Source: Diabrotica undecimpunctata (lineage: Eukaryota > Arthropoda > Insecta > Coleoptera > Chrysomelidae). From it: a stretch of 64,000 nucleotides of DNA. Positions 22,865 through 34,912 of this stretch are shown here, piece by piece (position 1 is the stretch's first letter; the number at the start of each line of letters is the position of its first letter). The DNA lies in contig NC_092808.1 in assembly GCF_040954645.1 (NCBI RefSeq), forward strand, positions 19,101,383 to 19,165,382, given 5' to 3'. The translations under genes were made by a program, and so were the position numbers. The notes under the pieces were generated by a model that searched no databases, was not told the origin of the DNA, and saw only the letters and a list, made by a program, of their open reading frames with translations.

Positions 22865-24690
22865 TTCTCACTAGGACTGAATCCTTCTCTCTTTCTGTTC
22901 CTCCCTGTTTATGTTCAATATGGCCCCTTCTCGTTCTGCCATATCATCTTGCTTGCTCCTGGGCACCCAGCTGCCTTCGTGTCGCCTTTCTTTTTGTTCC
23001 TTTTTCCCCAACGTTCTCTTTACATATCTCTGAACTGGTCTCCACCGATCTGATGATTTAAGCATCTCTTCCACCAATTCCGTGACTGATTGCACCCTAC
23101 TTTTCAGCTCCTTCTCAAGCAAGCTCCTGTCGGCTATCCATCTATCACATACCAAAACAGTGTGTGAGACAGTGTCCGATATTTCACAGTACAAGCATTT
23201 GTCATTATCTGCCTTTCCAAATCTGTAAAGGTATGCCCTGAAATAACCGTGTCCTGTGAGCATCTGCGTTAGAAAATAATCCAAACTCCGATGCTCGTAG
23301 TCTATCCATCTTCGCAGATTATTAATCAGCGACTTCGTCCACTGCAACACCCTTCTCATCTCGTCCCATTCCTCTTGCCACACCATAATAGACTTCTTCC
23401 TTTCTTCTTTTTTAAACGTTTTTTTGCTATGTCTTCATTTCTTCTCTCGTATACTCTTTCTCTTTTCTTCACTAGCACGTGCATCGGAATACACCCGGTG
23501 ATAACTCCCAGCGCCTCGGCGGAGACTGTTCTGTATGCACATGCCACCATGAACAGACTTCCTGTCTGCTCGATTGAGCTACCTGCTGTACGTCTTTGTT
23601 AAAACTGCAGTACCCCAAACATGTTCCGCGTAGAGGACGATCGATTGCACAACAGAATGAAGGGCTCTCCTTCTTCCAATCTTGGAAGCTCCGATATTGG
23701 GCATGATACTCCCAACAGGGCGGATCTCACCGCAGCCCTTTAAGTCACTGTCTTTACGAGCTCCTTCACCTTCCGTTTTGACTCAGAGCCACACCTAAAT
23801 ATCTCACGCCCTTTTTTTGAAACCACTCTCTTTCGAATATTATCCCGTACCTTTTCCTTGGTCTCTTGAGAACTATAGCCTCGATCTTACCCGCAGCCAG
23901 TTCTAAGCCATACATTTTCATTTGTTCCTCTACTTGGTCGCATATACGCTGTGCACCGAAGATAAGGTTCTCCCTCTCTTGCGCCATTGCCAACATAGCG
24001 AGTTCGTCCGCAAGTGCGAAAAGGGTTACACTCTTTTCGTATTGTTGGCCCACAATCCCGTTATATGCCAGGTTCCACAGCGTGGATCCTAGAACAGAAC
24101 CCCTGCGGCACTCTAGCCGTCACGTCAACCACCACTCCTTTTTCTACCACAATTTTTCTTTCTGACACGAGACCAAATTCATCAAGTACCTCGGATCTTA
24201 TTTCTCGTAAAGCCTTCATTATCTCTTTCCATTTTATTATGTTGAAATCATTCCGGACGTCAAACAGTAGGATCATCACCTCTGGTTAACCTCCACCACG
24301 CGCAACTTTCGGAATACTTTCATCATCGCATCCACCGTGTTCCTGTTTTTTGAGAAACCGTACTACCTAGATGACAGCCCGCCCAACTCTTCAATGGCTG
24401 TGTCAATTCGCCCGCTTAGAAGGCTCTCGTATAATTTACTAATACAGGACAGAAGACAAACAGGTCGATACTTGTCTTCTCCCTTTAGGAGTAGCACGAG
24501 CCTCTCTAATTTGCCGGAAATCGCCGAGTTCAATGCCTGTCAATGCGTTTCACCGCTTCTTTTGGTATCCTATCGGAGTCTTTCGCGTCTTTAGAATCTT
24601 CAACACTTCGTTGAGTTCATCTATGGTAAAAGGTACAGCTCGTTCAACTTTGGTGTCTTACTGCACTCCAGTGTACTTAAGATATATTTA
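22865..24690 (-). mobile_element. R1-like LINE, 5'-truncated
   Basis: Minus strand. RT start near 24620 (RKTPIGYQKKR), then YGFSKNRNTVDAMMKVFRKL, ILLFDVRNDFN (catalytic-side palm, 24240), DVTARVPQG (24110), a degenerate active site (ALADELAMLAMAQERENL, 24000) and YGLELAAGKIEAIVLKRPRK (23890). C-terminally come YRTVSAEALGVITGCIPM (23520) and an R1-type tail (HRSLDYFLTQMLTGHGYFRAYL; CLYCEISDTVSHTVLVCDRW, 23150-23290). The C-x2-C...H...C cluster is the family's C-terminal zinc motif. Codon use is GC-richer than its neighbours. Frameshifts present. R1 elements often target rDNA, but no rDNA flanks it here. Confidence 0.85.
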
Positions 24691-25115
24691 AGATATCTGG
24701 ATAATTTTAATTGCAGACGCCAAATGGCTAATTAGAATTTTATTATATCTCATGGTTCTCTTTTCAGACGGTTTTTCTAGACAGAAGTTTAGAAATACCT
24801 TTGTCTTTATCTAGTGTTCAATAACCACAGGAGTAGAAGGAAATAAATAAAATTAAATTTGTTCAGTAAAATTACAAATTACATATGATAACATACCTTG
24901 GAAAATGATTACACGCAAAAACAAATCAATTAGATATATAAATGTTTCTGACACTGGGTCAGTTGCATTTGAAAAAAATAAGATAACCTAATACACGTAA
25001 AGAAAAGAAATACGATGTAGGTACTGTTAACTGCTACTGGGGATTCCCAGGTCCTCACCTCAAATTTCATATACATCAAAAAGTTACACACGGGTGCTTA
25101 TGGTGTGAGGTTTAC
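24691..25115. other. Intronic DNA
   Basis: AT-rich, nothing recognised. Confidence 0.35.
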
Positions 25116-26340
25116 CGGGCAACTGAAGTGGAGAAAATGAACAAGGATAATACTACTTCACTCCTTCAATAATTACACATCATCATTTCTAAGCATCGAT
25201 CTGTAACAACCCGACAGTTGCAATTTGAGCTTCAAAACATAAGTGGCGCCCAAATAAGCCTGAAAACAGTTCGACTACATCTTCTAGAAAAAAATTTACT
25301 GTCCGAGGTCTATTAACCAGAAATCCTCGAAGGATTTCTGGCAGGAATCATGTAAATTGGGAAGAAACCGTTTGGGAACGAGTTCTGTGGACAGATGAGT
25401 CACAATTTTGTTTGCATATAAGTGGTAGATGAGTTCGTGTTTTTAGAAGACAAAATGAATGATATGTACAATGTAGCATAGCGAATAGATGGGGACGCAT
25501 TTGATTAACAGCACGCACGGACGTGGTTTTTTTTATTTGTTTTAAAATACAATCTGTTACATACAAACAAGTAACACTTAGCATTTTTGTTGAACGAACA
25601 TAATATGTAAGCAAGAGTTTTAGTCCAATGACTATTAACTCCTAATAAGTTTATTACTAATATAACCAAAACTAAGTCTAGAAACCTATTTTCTAAATGG
25701 TAAGTCAAGAGGAGTTCCAATGTTCAATCTATTTAGCTGTATGGAGTTGTCCAATAAATTTACTGCTACCTCGTTGGGTTCCAGTCGTTTAAAATATTTA
25801 TCACTGCTTTTAACAATCATTTACTTCACTGTTTCGATCTTCAAGTCCCTGTAAATATCTGCGTTTGGAATTAACCACGACACATCAGTGATAGCACAAG
25901 AACTTTAGATTGAAATCGCTCTAGTAATACGGACGTGGTAGTATTGAATACCGAAAATCTTACATATCATTACATATTGCATATTCTTCAGGATCATGTA
26001 GTGCCTTTTGCCCCTATTGTAGTGGCCAAAATTTTATTAGCGGCCAACCTTATGCAGCCCGATAAGTTTGAGACAATCTCTTGGAAGTTGGCATTGAAAC
26101 AATTGACTGGCCAGCACGTAGCCCTTACCTTAATCCCATAGAACATGTCTGGGGATCCTTGAGAGGTAATTGCGATATCAACTGAATCGATCCAACACCT
26201 TGGAGAAGTTGGGGTGACTTCTAGCTGAACTTTGGAATGGCCTAGACCAAAACAACTTTCAAAATCTTATAAGTATGAGTATCTTATATGTATAAGCATG
26301 AATCGCAGATGTCAGTGTGTGACTAGAAGCAAAACTGAAA
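25116..26340 (+). pseudogene. Tc1-like transposase, interrupted
   Basis: Plus strand pieces: LLTRNPRRISGRNHVNW and VLWTDESQFCLHISGR (first catalytic D, 25390-25430), then after a 401-bp insertion VVVLNTENLTYHYILHIL, a decayed second D region (VVPFAPIVVAKILLAANL) and the PARSPYLNPIEHVW-like third motif near 26115-26150 (E retained in IEHVWGSL, frame-shifted). Follows the Tc1 layout. Multiple stops. Confidence 0.75.
25528..25928 (-). mobile_element. Poly(A) retroposed insert in the Tc1 copy
   Basis: 401 bp flanked by the 11-bp repeat ACGGACGTGGT at 25517-25527 and 25929-25939. On + it starts with a T-run, so it carries a 3' A-rich tail on the minus strand: the mark of reverse-transcribed insertion. 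No tRNA-like A/B box head was recognised. It may be a 5'-truncated LINE end or a SINE. The Tc1 frame resumes after it. Confidence 0.75.
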
Positions 26341-26508
26341 ATAGCCAACATTAAAATTTGTGATTTTTCTTTTTTTTTCCTTAATATTTGATTTATTAAT
26401 TATTGAACTTTACTTTGAACTTTGTTCTGAAGCTATTTTCTTGTAGCATCTTAAAGTAATTACTATTTTAATGGGAATAAGCCCCAATTTAAGTATAAAA
26501 TAAGTTTA

Positions 26509-26550
26509 TTGGCGTTTCAATTTCCACTTCGGAAATCGTTATCAAAATAC
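26509..26550 (-). repeat. Hairpin plus GAAAC motif (Penelope-type?)
   Basis: The minus strand reads TGATAACG-ATTTCC-GAAGT-GGAAAT-TGAAACGCC followed by AATAAAC. The ATTTCC/GGAAAT hairpin then GAAAC has the same layout as the other hairpin motifs in this window (3030-3125, 28425-28455, 41655-41700, 56430-56530). Confidence 0.45.
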
Positions 26551-26559
26551 AAACATTAA

Positions 26560-27520
26560 TAAATTAAACAAACTTTGTTTTTTGTTACTTGATGAAAAAT
26601 TCCTTCTAATAATTTCATTTTATCTGACTCATTTATATTGACAATCCAGACATGTATTATACATTTTAAAGTAGACGACTTTAAAATGATATTGCTTTCA
26701 TGGATTTATTTTTCGTTTGACTAATTTGCTGGGCATCTTTTTGTGCCGTTTATATTATCACCATAAAAATGACCAAAAATCTTATATAAAAGACGATTCA
26801 CAACAGCGTGTATCAAAACTTTAGAGTAACCCTCGTATGTAGGAATAGATATAAATAGTAGAAAAAATAGCTGCAATATGTGATAGTTTTTCATTAGACT
26901 TTTAGGACTAAAGACACGAACTTTTCGGTATAGATTTATCAGAAAAGTTTCCCGAGAAGTGTCTACAAACGAAGCAAGAAAGTGGCCAAGTTTGCTCGGC
27001 TTCAGGTCCGGTTTTATAATACCCGTCCGACTGACAGGCTGGCAAATACACTAAACCAGTCGTTGTTTGCCAAGCACTCCAAATCCAATGACAATACAGT
27101 AGCTGACGAGAGGAGCGATAAAATCCCTCGTCCCCTCGACTCCTCTGCGGAACGCAGCGAGTCCAAAACAAATACGGGGAATGTGTAATTACTTACCAGT
27201 AATGACATATTGTAGATAGAATAAACGATCTATTTATATTCAAGGATATTTATTTTCTTATGTGTTGGTTGGTTGGTACGTGTGATGGCATTTCTTTTGT
27301 AAATAAACACGTTTTCAGTTTTGTTTGATTTGAATACATCAAGGTGAATTCCGATGGTGTTCATTTTATGCAGATTCATAGATAATACGATCTCAAACAC
27401 CCGTTATAACGAAAAGTGATACTGTATGGTTATATATAAATATTAATGACCATACGGACAGTTTAATGATTCATTATTAAAATGAAAGTAAACATTGTTT
27501 TACTTTGACAACGGAATATG
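26560..27520. other. Intronic DNA with an unexplained GC-richer patch
   Basis: Mostly AT-rich. The patch 26930-27190 is clearly richer in G+C (CCCTCGTCCCCTCGACTCC; GCGGAACGCAGCGAG) and open in two overlapping frames, but no domain is recognisable. It may be a fragment of an unidentified repeat or of a retroelement leader. Confidence 0.3.
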
Positions 27521-27529
27521 AAATTTTTG

Positions 27530-27890
27530 CTGGGAATGTGGTATGTCAGAACTTTACATATACTAGGAGCACATACAATTCTTTTAAACGGACTGAAATG
27601 ATATAAAATCGGACTCACTGCAGTACAAGAAACAAAATGGTTTGAAAACGGTATCCGAGACACAAAACACGTACCATTCTGTACAGAGGTAAAGATGAAG
27701 GAAGTAAAGAATTCGTAGTAGCCTTTATAGTGGATTTTATAAAACACCTTCAAACAGACGTTCAAGCCATCAATAAAAGAATCTGAAAGCTTAAAATTAA
27801 AAGAGATTTCTTTTATATACAAGAAACTTCCGTTGAATTGCAACAAAGTGCAGAAGTTCCAGAACCAGATCAAATAGACAAGCGCAACGT
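27530..27890 (+). mobile_element. LINE endonuclease fragment
   Basis: Plus-strand wording resembles the start of a LINE endonuclease: GIGLTAVQETKWFENGIRDT, a short gap, then ESLKLKEISFIYKKL, as in the conserved ALQETRW...INERI region. No later domains follow and stops interrupt it. Confidence 0.4.
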
Positions 27891-28424
27891 GAACAGATTA
27901 TCATATCATGTACCTACTTAGGAATGGACTTGGTAGCAAATAATGAAGAATAACCTAAAATAAATAGAATAAAAATAGAATTACGCCGTAGTTTTAAGTA
28001 TCCGAATAATTTATGTATTCCATATTAATGTCTATTAAAAAATTATGTATTACTGTTGCCGTTTAAGCAGTGTTGTAAGATGTTTAATGTAGTGATCATA
28101 ACTGAACATGAAGGACGCCTCCATGGCAAAGTCCACTACTCTTGAGGAGACTCTGTTGTTCTTATTTTGTCTTCGCTTTTCTTATTAATTATCCAGTTTT
28201 AATTTCTTGAATCACCTATACTTCTTGTCATCATATTGCATATCCTCTATCATTCAAAGACATTGTCTTAGGGTCTGCAGCAACCTCCATGCAGGGTATC
28301 TGTTAAAAACTGTAACATTAGACCATCTTTTTAACAAAAATGTAACACATAATAAATTTTGTACCATTTTAAAGCTTTTTACCCAAATATTAAGTTGCTT
28401 GACTCATGTACACATGGAAATACA

Positions 28425-28455
28425 CTGATGATGGATTTATTAGTCCGAAAACGTT
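28425..28455 (+). repeat. Hammerhead-like motif
   Basis: CTGATGA (28425-28431), T, stem GGAT/GTCC around a 6-base loop (28433-28446), then GAAA (28447-28450) and ACGTTC. This is the best match in the window to a hammerhead core; the extra T after CTGATGA and a G-U pair are departures. Stem I/III partners were not resolved. Confidence 0.45.
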
Positions 28456-28734
28456 CTGCGATGTAGCCCGAAAGAATAATTTTAATTACATAACTTTACA
28501 TCCTTTCATAAAGGATTTTTAAGTAAAACTTTTGTGATTCATGCTATACAGCCAACTACAGGAATTTCATTTTCCTTGTGGCTTTTATTACATCACGCTT
28601 AGCTCAATTTTCTCGTTTTCATATTCTTTTTTAAGTACCGTATCCATATTCATACATTGGTTGTCAACATGTTTACAATTTCCTGAAACCTTTCTCTATC
28701 GGCTGATGTGCCTAATAATTCTTCTACACCAAAT

Positions 28735-29085
28735 GCGCCATCGTTATTTCCGCAAACTGTCTGATATTCTTCAACCACGATGAGCTTCGACGCTCGTGAT
28801 TTATTTGATCTATTTATTACGTTCAGATTTTGTTCATACGATAAATCACACTGTTTATTGTGGCATGGTGAATGTATAAAATTCTGAGTATGTTTACAAA
28901 AGAGTCTGTAGTTGTGTAAAAAGTCTGTAGTTGTGTAGATGTTGTCACCCTCAACGTTCAGTTTTCTACTTCATATAAAAGGGTAAAAAACACATAGCAT
29001 CTGAAGATTCGTGTTATTATACAAATTCTCAGCTACACACTATCCTAGATCTTTCTCGTCATTTCTATGCAGGTTTTTGTACTGT
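28735..29085 (-). mobile_element. Decayed LINE 3' part
   Basis: Diverged copy of the 4375-4830 region on the same strand: shared CTGTCTGAT..TTCTTCAACCACGATG and the downstream TATAAAAGGGTA..AAACACATAGCATCT stretch. No open frame remains. Confidence 0.6.
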
Positions 29086-29657
29086 AGATAGCCCAGATTC
29101 ATCAGGATTATTAATACGGTGCGGTCTATAGCCAACAGATTCTAGCAAGCTTCCGTACCACTGATAAAACTGTTGGACTTGCGGTCGATTAAAAGCTTGA
29201 GCGCGAGCTGTTGAAGTGGCTCCTGGTTTGCGCAAAAATATCTTTATTACATCTTAGACTTAGAAATTCAACCAACCAGTCTTGTCCTGCCTTTTGCGTT
29301 TGGATGTTAAATTTATGAGCGAAACCGTTTTTCTCGGCCATCTGAAAAGCTAATTATTGTACCGATCTTGTTCTTAATCCGAACAAACGACTTTCTAGTA
29401 ATTTTATGTGCTCAACCAATTGCCTTTCCACATCAGATGGAAAGATAGCTTTCCAACAACCAAGGCTTTTTGAATTTGACTCCAAAATTTTAAATAGTAC
29501 CTAAAACATGCCTGCAAAGAGTTGCTTGAGGAACACCAAATATTTTTGATGCAAATGTCCAGCTCGTTTTCTTATCTCGCACTGACTCAATGGGTTTCTT
29601 CATTGACTCGGTACACCAAGATTGCAGAGCAGTCGTTCTTTTATAATCGCGAGGCAT
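29086..29657 (-). pseudogene. pogo-like transposase, N-terminal half
   Basis: Minus strand from ATG near 29657: MPRDYKRTTALQSW, HTH-like SWTFASKIFGVPQATLCRHV, then ARAQAFNRPQVQQFYQWYG and INNPDESGLSTVQKP, matching the NVDETGL box of pogo-group transposases. The copy stops where the LINE fragment 28735-29085 begins. Stops in the middle. Upstream DNA to 30160 repeats GACAAAATGACATAC-type blocks and may be its 5' end. Confidence 0.75.
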
Positions 29658-30430
29658 TTTGGTATCTGAAACGAATATATACCTACATATAATACAAAAG
29701 TTATGGACAAAATGACATACCTAGGCCATTTTGTCCGTTAATTATACTTATGAGGTATATGTCGTTTTCTCCGTTGAGCGTTTTAAAACAATAAAATTTG
29801 TAAATAAATATACAAGAGCTCTTTTTCTTAAAATAAGATATTTAATTTGAAGATAAGTGTTTTAGGAACGAAACAAATGCTGCATAAATAGATACAATAG
29901 CAAAAAACTTACAATTTGGACAAAACTGTTGTCAGTACGAAAATAATTCGAAACCTGTGAATATGTCATCGGCCAAGACACCAAGACGAATAAAAAGAAT
30001 GCGTTCAAAATTTGACAGATTATAGAGTACCGTTATGGCCACGTGGTGTAACTGTCTGCCAATGTCTGTCTGTAAGTTTCGTGTTAAAGTCTCCCAATTT
30101 TAAAATAACCCGCCTATGTCATTTTCTCCATGTATGTCATTTTGTACGTATTTCCCCCACCACCCTTTATTAGGCAATCTGTTTTAAATTGAGGCATAGA
30201 AGAAGGGCCTATTGAGCCCTGGGTGTTGTACGACAACCAAGGATGCGCGATTATTGGAAACGAGACCGAACCCTGAAAGCGAGAAAACAGGTTTTTGCTG
30301 ATACTGCGAGCACTTCATTTCTCCAGAAATCCCCCACCAAGTGAATCTAGACCTGAAAATAGACTTCAGGTCTATCTTCAGGTCTAAGTATACAAAATAA
30401 GACTGATAATAAATTTCTTTAACGAAAAAA
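29658..30430. other. Probable 5' flank of pogo-like copy
   Basis: Contains recurring ATGTCATTTTGT/GACAAAATGACAT blocks (29700-29730, 30110-30160) and a short tandem CTTCAGGTCTA at 30360-30390. No coding region. Confidence 0.35.
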
Positions 30431-31400
30431 TGGCAGAAATATTTTATTCAGGATGAATTATCTCTAGATGAATCCATGTTTCTTTTTCGCGGCAGGCGTA
30501 TTGTCAAGCAATACATTAAAAACAAAAAACACAAATATGGGATTAAGTTGTATTTATTAACAAACCCTAGAAGTATTGCTCAGAAATTTGCTGTATATAC
30601 TGGTATGGAGGATACTGGCGGTAAAGGACATTCTCAAAAGTTTTCCTACATTTAATGGTTTTATTATTAAATGTTGGCCATCATGATTATATGTACAACT
30701 ATTACAAAAGTTTTTCTTTAGCCAGAACTCTAATTAAGAATCAGACTCACTGCAATGGCACACTTCGGTCTAATAGAAAAATAACACCCAAAGCTGTTAT
30801 TTCAACTAAGCTAAAAAAGGAAGAAACCATTGCGCAATATGCTAAAGGAGTAATGATAGGAAAGTGGAAGGATAAGAGGGATGTTTTACATATTTCAAAT
30901 AAATATGTAAATACAATGGTTGAAATAGAAAATAAAAGATAACAAAAAGTTACTAAACCATTGTCTGTCGCCGAATACAATAAACATATGTCAGGTGTAG
31001 ATCACCTTGATCAAATGCTTGCATACTACCTTCACGAAGGAAAAACAATAAGATGGCCAAAGACACTTTTTTTCCATATTATGGACATGATGCTCAATAA
31101 TGCTTTTCACTTATATATTATATATTCTGGACAGAAAATGTCATCATTTTATTTTAGAATGGCAATCATAAATGAACTTTTACATCCTTATGAGAATTTA
31201 AATAAAAAAAGCATCAAATATCGAACATAGGATAATAAAAAGAGAAGCGACTCCAGGTAAAAAACAACTCGACAGAAAAAGATGTCAAAGCTGTTCCAAA
31301 GAAAAAAAAACGGACGGATACAACATACGTGCGAATCTTGTCCTGGAAATCCAGGATATTGTCTAAATTGCAGCATCATAATTCACAAATAGAATATAGC
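30430..31400 (+). pseudogene. piggyBac-type transposase remnant 2
   Basis: Plus-strand pieces: QDELSLDESMFLFRGRR (first catalytic D), KHKYGIKLYLLTNPRS, TGGKGHSQK, SVAEYNKHMSGVDHLDQM (final catalytic D, near 31000), TIRWPKTLFFHIMDMMLNNA, and a Cys tail RKRCQSCS then CESCPGNPGYC in another frame (31290-31370). Same layout as the other three piggyBac pieces. Stops and frameshifts. Confidence 0.85.
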
Positions 31401-32183
31401 AGCCAAAGTTTTATTAATATTTAGGTTTGTTTTTGTTACATGTTTTGAAATAAATAATGTTTTACTGTAGAATATAGGCAACCCTTATAAGCGCCAACGG
31501 TACACGGCTATGAATGCCGAACCTCAGTGCGACTGTCGCTTATGAGCGTCAGTTTTTTCCTTTTCTTAAATATTTGAAATAGCAATTACATATAAAACAT
31601 CAGTATTCATAATTATTAGCAACAGCATACCGTTTTTTCTATTTTTTTAATTTGGGACCACGTAAAAGTAAGTTACAAAATAGCGGCATCCAACCTGTTA
31701 AGATACTTACATATTCTAAAAGAAAGTGAAAGAGTTTTGCTCTGTTCAATTTATACAGATCTGAGTCTTATAATTTTTTTATTGTGTCTATATTTTTTTT
31801 TCTAGGCACTTTCTATTACTTTTCAATGTTGCATGATATGAATAATATCGTAGGTTTACTTTAAGTCTAGGGGTTATTATGAGAGTCACTGTTTCTTTAC
31901 ATTATTTTTCTGTTATTTTTAATCTTACAAGTACCTTGTTGGGAATGTTAGTATTGTTGTTTCTAATTTAACCAGATTGACCAAAATCTTTGAAGCAAAA
32001 ATTGTTGATTGACATAATTAAATAAAAGTATGGTGTATACTACGAACAAAAGTTCCTAAATTATTTTCCTCGTTTTCTGAACTTCAAATTTCAAACCAAC
32101 AAAAAGATAAAAATAAACAAAAAACAAACTTTATCCCAACAAAAAGTAAGCAAAAAACCCCCTAACAGGAACATTAAATTTAG
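31401..32183. other. Intron end before scro exon 3
   Basis: AT-rich. Near 31470-31550 a less AT-rich segment (CTTATAAGCGCC...CGCTTATGAGCG) forms an imperfect inverted repeat and may be the piggyBac terminal region. Ends in the acceptor AAATTTAG at 32183. Confidence 0.4.
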
Positions 32184-32344
32184 TTTCTAGATTGATGGGC
32201 AGCACAGCAACAGCAGCGAACATGGGTCACGGCCTTAACAGCGGCATGCCCGGGCTAGGAGCGTGCGCAGTGTCCGATTCCAAACCTATGCAATTTCCGT
32301 TGGCGCAACGTCGGAAAAGGCGGGTCCTCTTCACGCAGGCACAG
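32184..32344 (+). CDS. scro: scarecrow/Nkx2.1, third exon with homeodomain N-arm
   Basis: Two acceptors are possible, TAG at 32183 and TAG at 32190. Only the first keeps phase: the A left from 8459 plus TT gives Ile, and the join reads DPRFA-I-SRLMG, the conserved family sequence. Using 32190 would put a stop (TGA) in frame. The exon has an Ala/Gly-rich part and then RRKRRVLFTQAQ, homeodomain positions 1-12. Donor GTAAGT at 32345, phase 0. The next intron is about 9.1 kb. Confidence 0.93.
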
Positions 32345-33735
32345 GTAAGTCCGTCGTGGTGGCGTTTCCCGCCCACTTTCGAAGTCTTCTTGTTGCTTTT
32401 TATTGTAGACGGGGCGAATCCAGCCGTGAAACTTTAAAATAAATGAACGTGGAACGGCCATCGGCCGACGGCGTAAAACTAAATTAAATACAATCAGTCT
32501 GTTAATTTCGGCAGCTCAATTTTTTCTCTATTTTCGAGAGCACTTTTAAAGTACGGGATTTAATTAGGAACTAAGTGGGTTAGTGAAGGTGTACACGACT
32601 TTTAAATATGTGCATCAGTCTAAATTTTGACTATTCAACTGTTTACGGTAAGATATTCAATTCTTAGTAAGTCTATTTCGAATTGTATAGCTACCTATAT
32701 ATTAATTTTCATTAATGTTTAATTAATTTTCATCTTAGTATCTATAGCTGCATATAGCAATTCTTCTTATTTTCATATGCTTCTGATGGGCAGCAATAAA
32801 ATATCTAGTCAAGTATCAATATCAGGAAAATAATAATAAAATATCAACTTGTCTACTTAACTGTCTTTATACATCTTATTGCTTGGTTATAACTGAGTAG
32901 GCAGCATAAATTGCCTCCCCCTCTTTAGCGCTATCTTTTTTTGTGGTTTTCACAATTAGGTAGTAAATTTTCCTCTATTGCAAGCTTAATGAATAAGGGT
33001 CTTCCATTTTTGTTACTTTTTTTAGACTTAAGTAGGTACTTATACTAGATTTGGAAATACATGACAGCGCAGTTTTGATGGGAGAAAATTACAATGGTTT
33101 ACTTTACCATCAAAAACTAGAAAACTATTATATAATATAGTATATAATAAGCACACACATTTATTTAATAACTAAATAAGTACTTTGTCGTTCTCTTCGG
33201 ATTAGATAGCATCATCATCATCACTTGATGCACTCTGCCATTTCTAGTCTTATAGCTTTTTGCCAATTTTCACCTGACTCTTTGTTAATGCTGACTCTTT
33301 TAGTAGATGACCAATAGCTTCAAGTTTAAATGTGATTTTTAAATGATAATAAGGTTGCCCATGTGCGTCTATAGTACAGTAAGTTCACGTTCTATGCGGT
33401 GGAAAAAAATGTATATTAATGTAATGTAAATAAATGTAAATGTGGTAGAAAAGCGCATATAAAACAAATGCATAAAAAAGACTACTTGCCTTGAAAAAGT
33501 AGGGATATGTTCCGTAGCCTTCTAAAATTACATAAAACCAAGACAAAAAGATAAAAGTTTTCAGAAATTAAAAGAAATAGGCTGCATAATAAATTATATC
33601 GAATATCTGAAAGAAATTCATACAGAAGCTAAAAAAAACTGGTCCATATTTCTATTCGTTTTTGTGACTATTTATATTTATTCATTATCGTGTCGATAAA
33701 CAGGAAAACAGGGGAACCTGTTTATTTTACTAGTA
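32345..33735. other. Intronic DNA, nothing recognised
   Basis: AT-rich with no identified gene or repeat family. Confidence 0.4.
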
Positions 33736-34424
33736 TTTTTGTTGAAAATAAACTAATTATTTATAAACTTGGTCTGCACATGGATGTTTTTCAAAGTTGT
33801 CTCGTTCTAAATGATTAAAATAGATTAATTCTTCAATACTCTTCCAGTTTAAATCATGTTTTTCTATTAATTTTATAACATCAACTGCTTTTTCTTGTTT
33901 TACTTGTAAAGTAAATATTTGCCTTTTAAAGCAAGTGGTCTAACAGATTTATTTATTAAGAGCGGTTTCAACATCCTATCTCCTGAAGTATTGCAACAAA
34001 GTATGTAATAATGTTACTCGATCTTTACTTGCTTTATGTTTACTTGCAGTTTTTTCATCTTTTGCGATGTAAGTACAGTTAGGCATTTTTTTCCAATAAA
34101 GTTCCGTTTCATCAGCGTTAAATACTTGATCGGCACAATGGGTACACCTAAACTCATCACCAATTACCATAAATACCCTCGTACATAGTACAAACTCATC
34201 ACCGCCATAAAAGTAGGGTTTTCAAAATAGACCCTAAGAGATTGGTAAACTGATCACTGGCCTACCTGCACCCCTGATCAGGTGTATACCATAAAATCCC
34301 AACAAACGGCTAGTTTTTGACAATTTCACAGAATAATCCAAATCCAGATGTCTTAAATGCAACTGCAATTTACTGGATTTTATTTGGGAATTCCACAAAA
34401 TTCTATTGATAGCTACCTAAAATC

Positions 34425-34640
34425 ATGCGAAAAGAAAAATTTCTCTTCATTTGCCCTTGTTTCTTCAACATGGATAGTGAACTGCTAATTGATTACGTCC
34501 TGAGCGAACGCGGACAAAAAATAATGGTTATCAATAATTTAAAATTTCAATTGCGAAAGAGTCTAAAAAAATCGAATTGCCTTTTGTGGACTTGTGCGAC
34601 GAAAGGGTGTAAGACTAAATGTCATACAACTGGTGAGTAG
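34425..34640 (+). pseudogene. FLYWCH-like N-terminal fragment of a MULE transposase
   Basis: 71-codon frame with MDSELLIDYVLSERGQKIMV and a Cys/His end WTCATKGCKTKCHTTG. The W-x-C-x5-C...H pattern fits FLYWCH. No DDE domain follows. A GT at the end of the frame could be a donor, but no matching exon was found. Confidence 0.5.
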
Positions 34641-34850
34641 AGATTTTATACCGTTTTTGTTTAGTTGTTTCGCACTGGTTTTCGCGAATCATCCTGATCA
34701 AACAAAAAAAAAATCGGCGTAATTAAGTTCTTTAAGTTAACTGTATAAGATATTTCTTGTAGGCAAGGCATAATATTACTTTGTTGCTGTAGATTACCTT
34801 TTCTGATATTACATTTTGAGATTTCTAATTAAATTGTTAAAGTCACATTG

Positions 34851-34851
<1 letters not shown>

Positions 34852-34909
<58 letters not shown>
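34852..34909. repeat. (AT)n microsatellite, left of MITE
   Basis: Perfect AT repeats ending where the MITE starts. Confidence 0.95.

Positions 34910-34912
<3 letters not shown>

Noticed and set aside
32192..32437. A frame starting at 32192 and running past 32344 as an independent small gene
   Set aside because: The first 51 codons are the scro exon; everything after 32344 is intron following a strong GTAAGT donor.
34138..34205. A TA-only target site with the MULE-like element beginning at the inner CAAACTCATCAC copy
   Set aside because: The 9-bp CGGCACA(A/G)T repeats and exact restoration of the Tigger frame place the boundaries at 34140 and 36473; the inner copy is a subterminal repeat.
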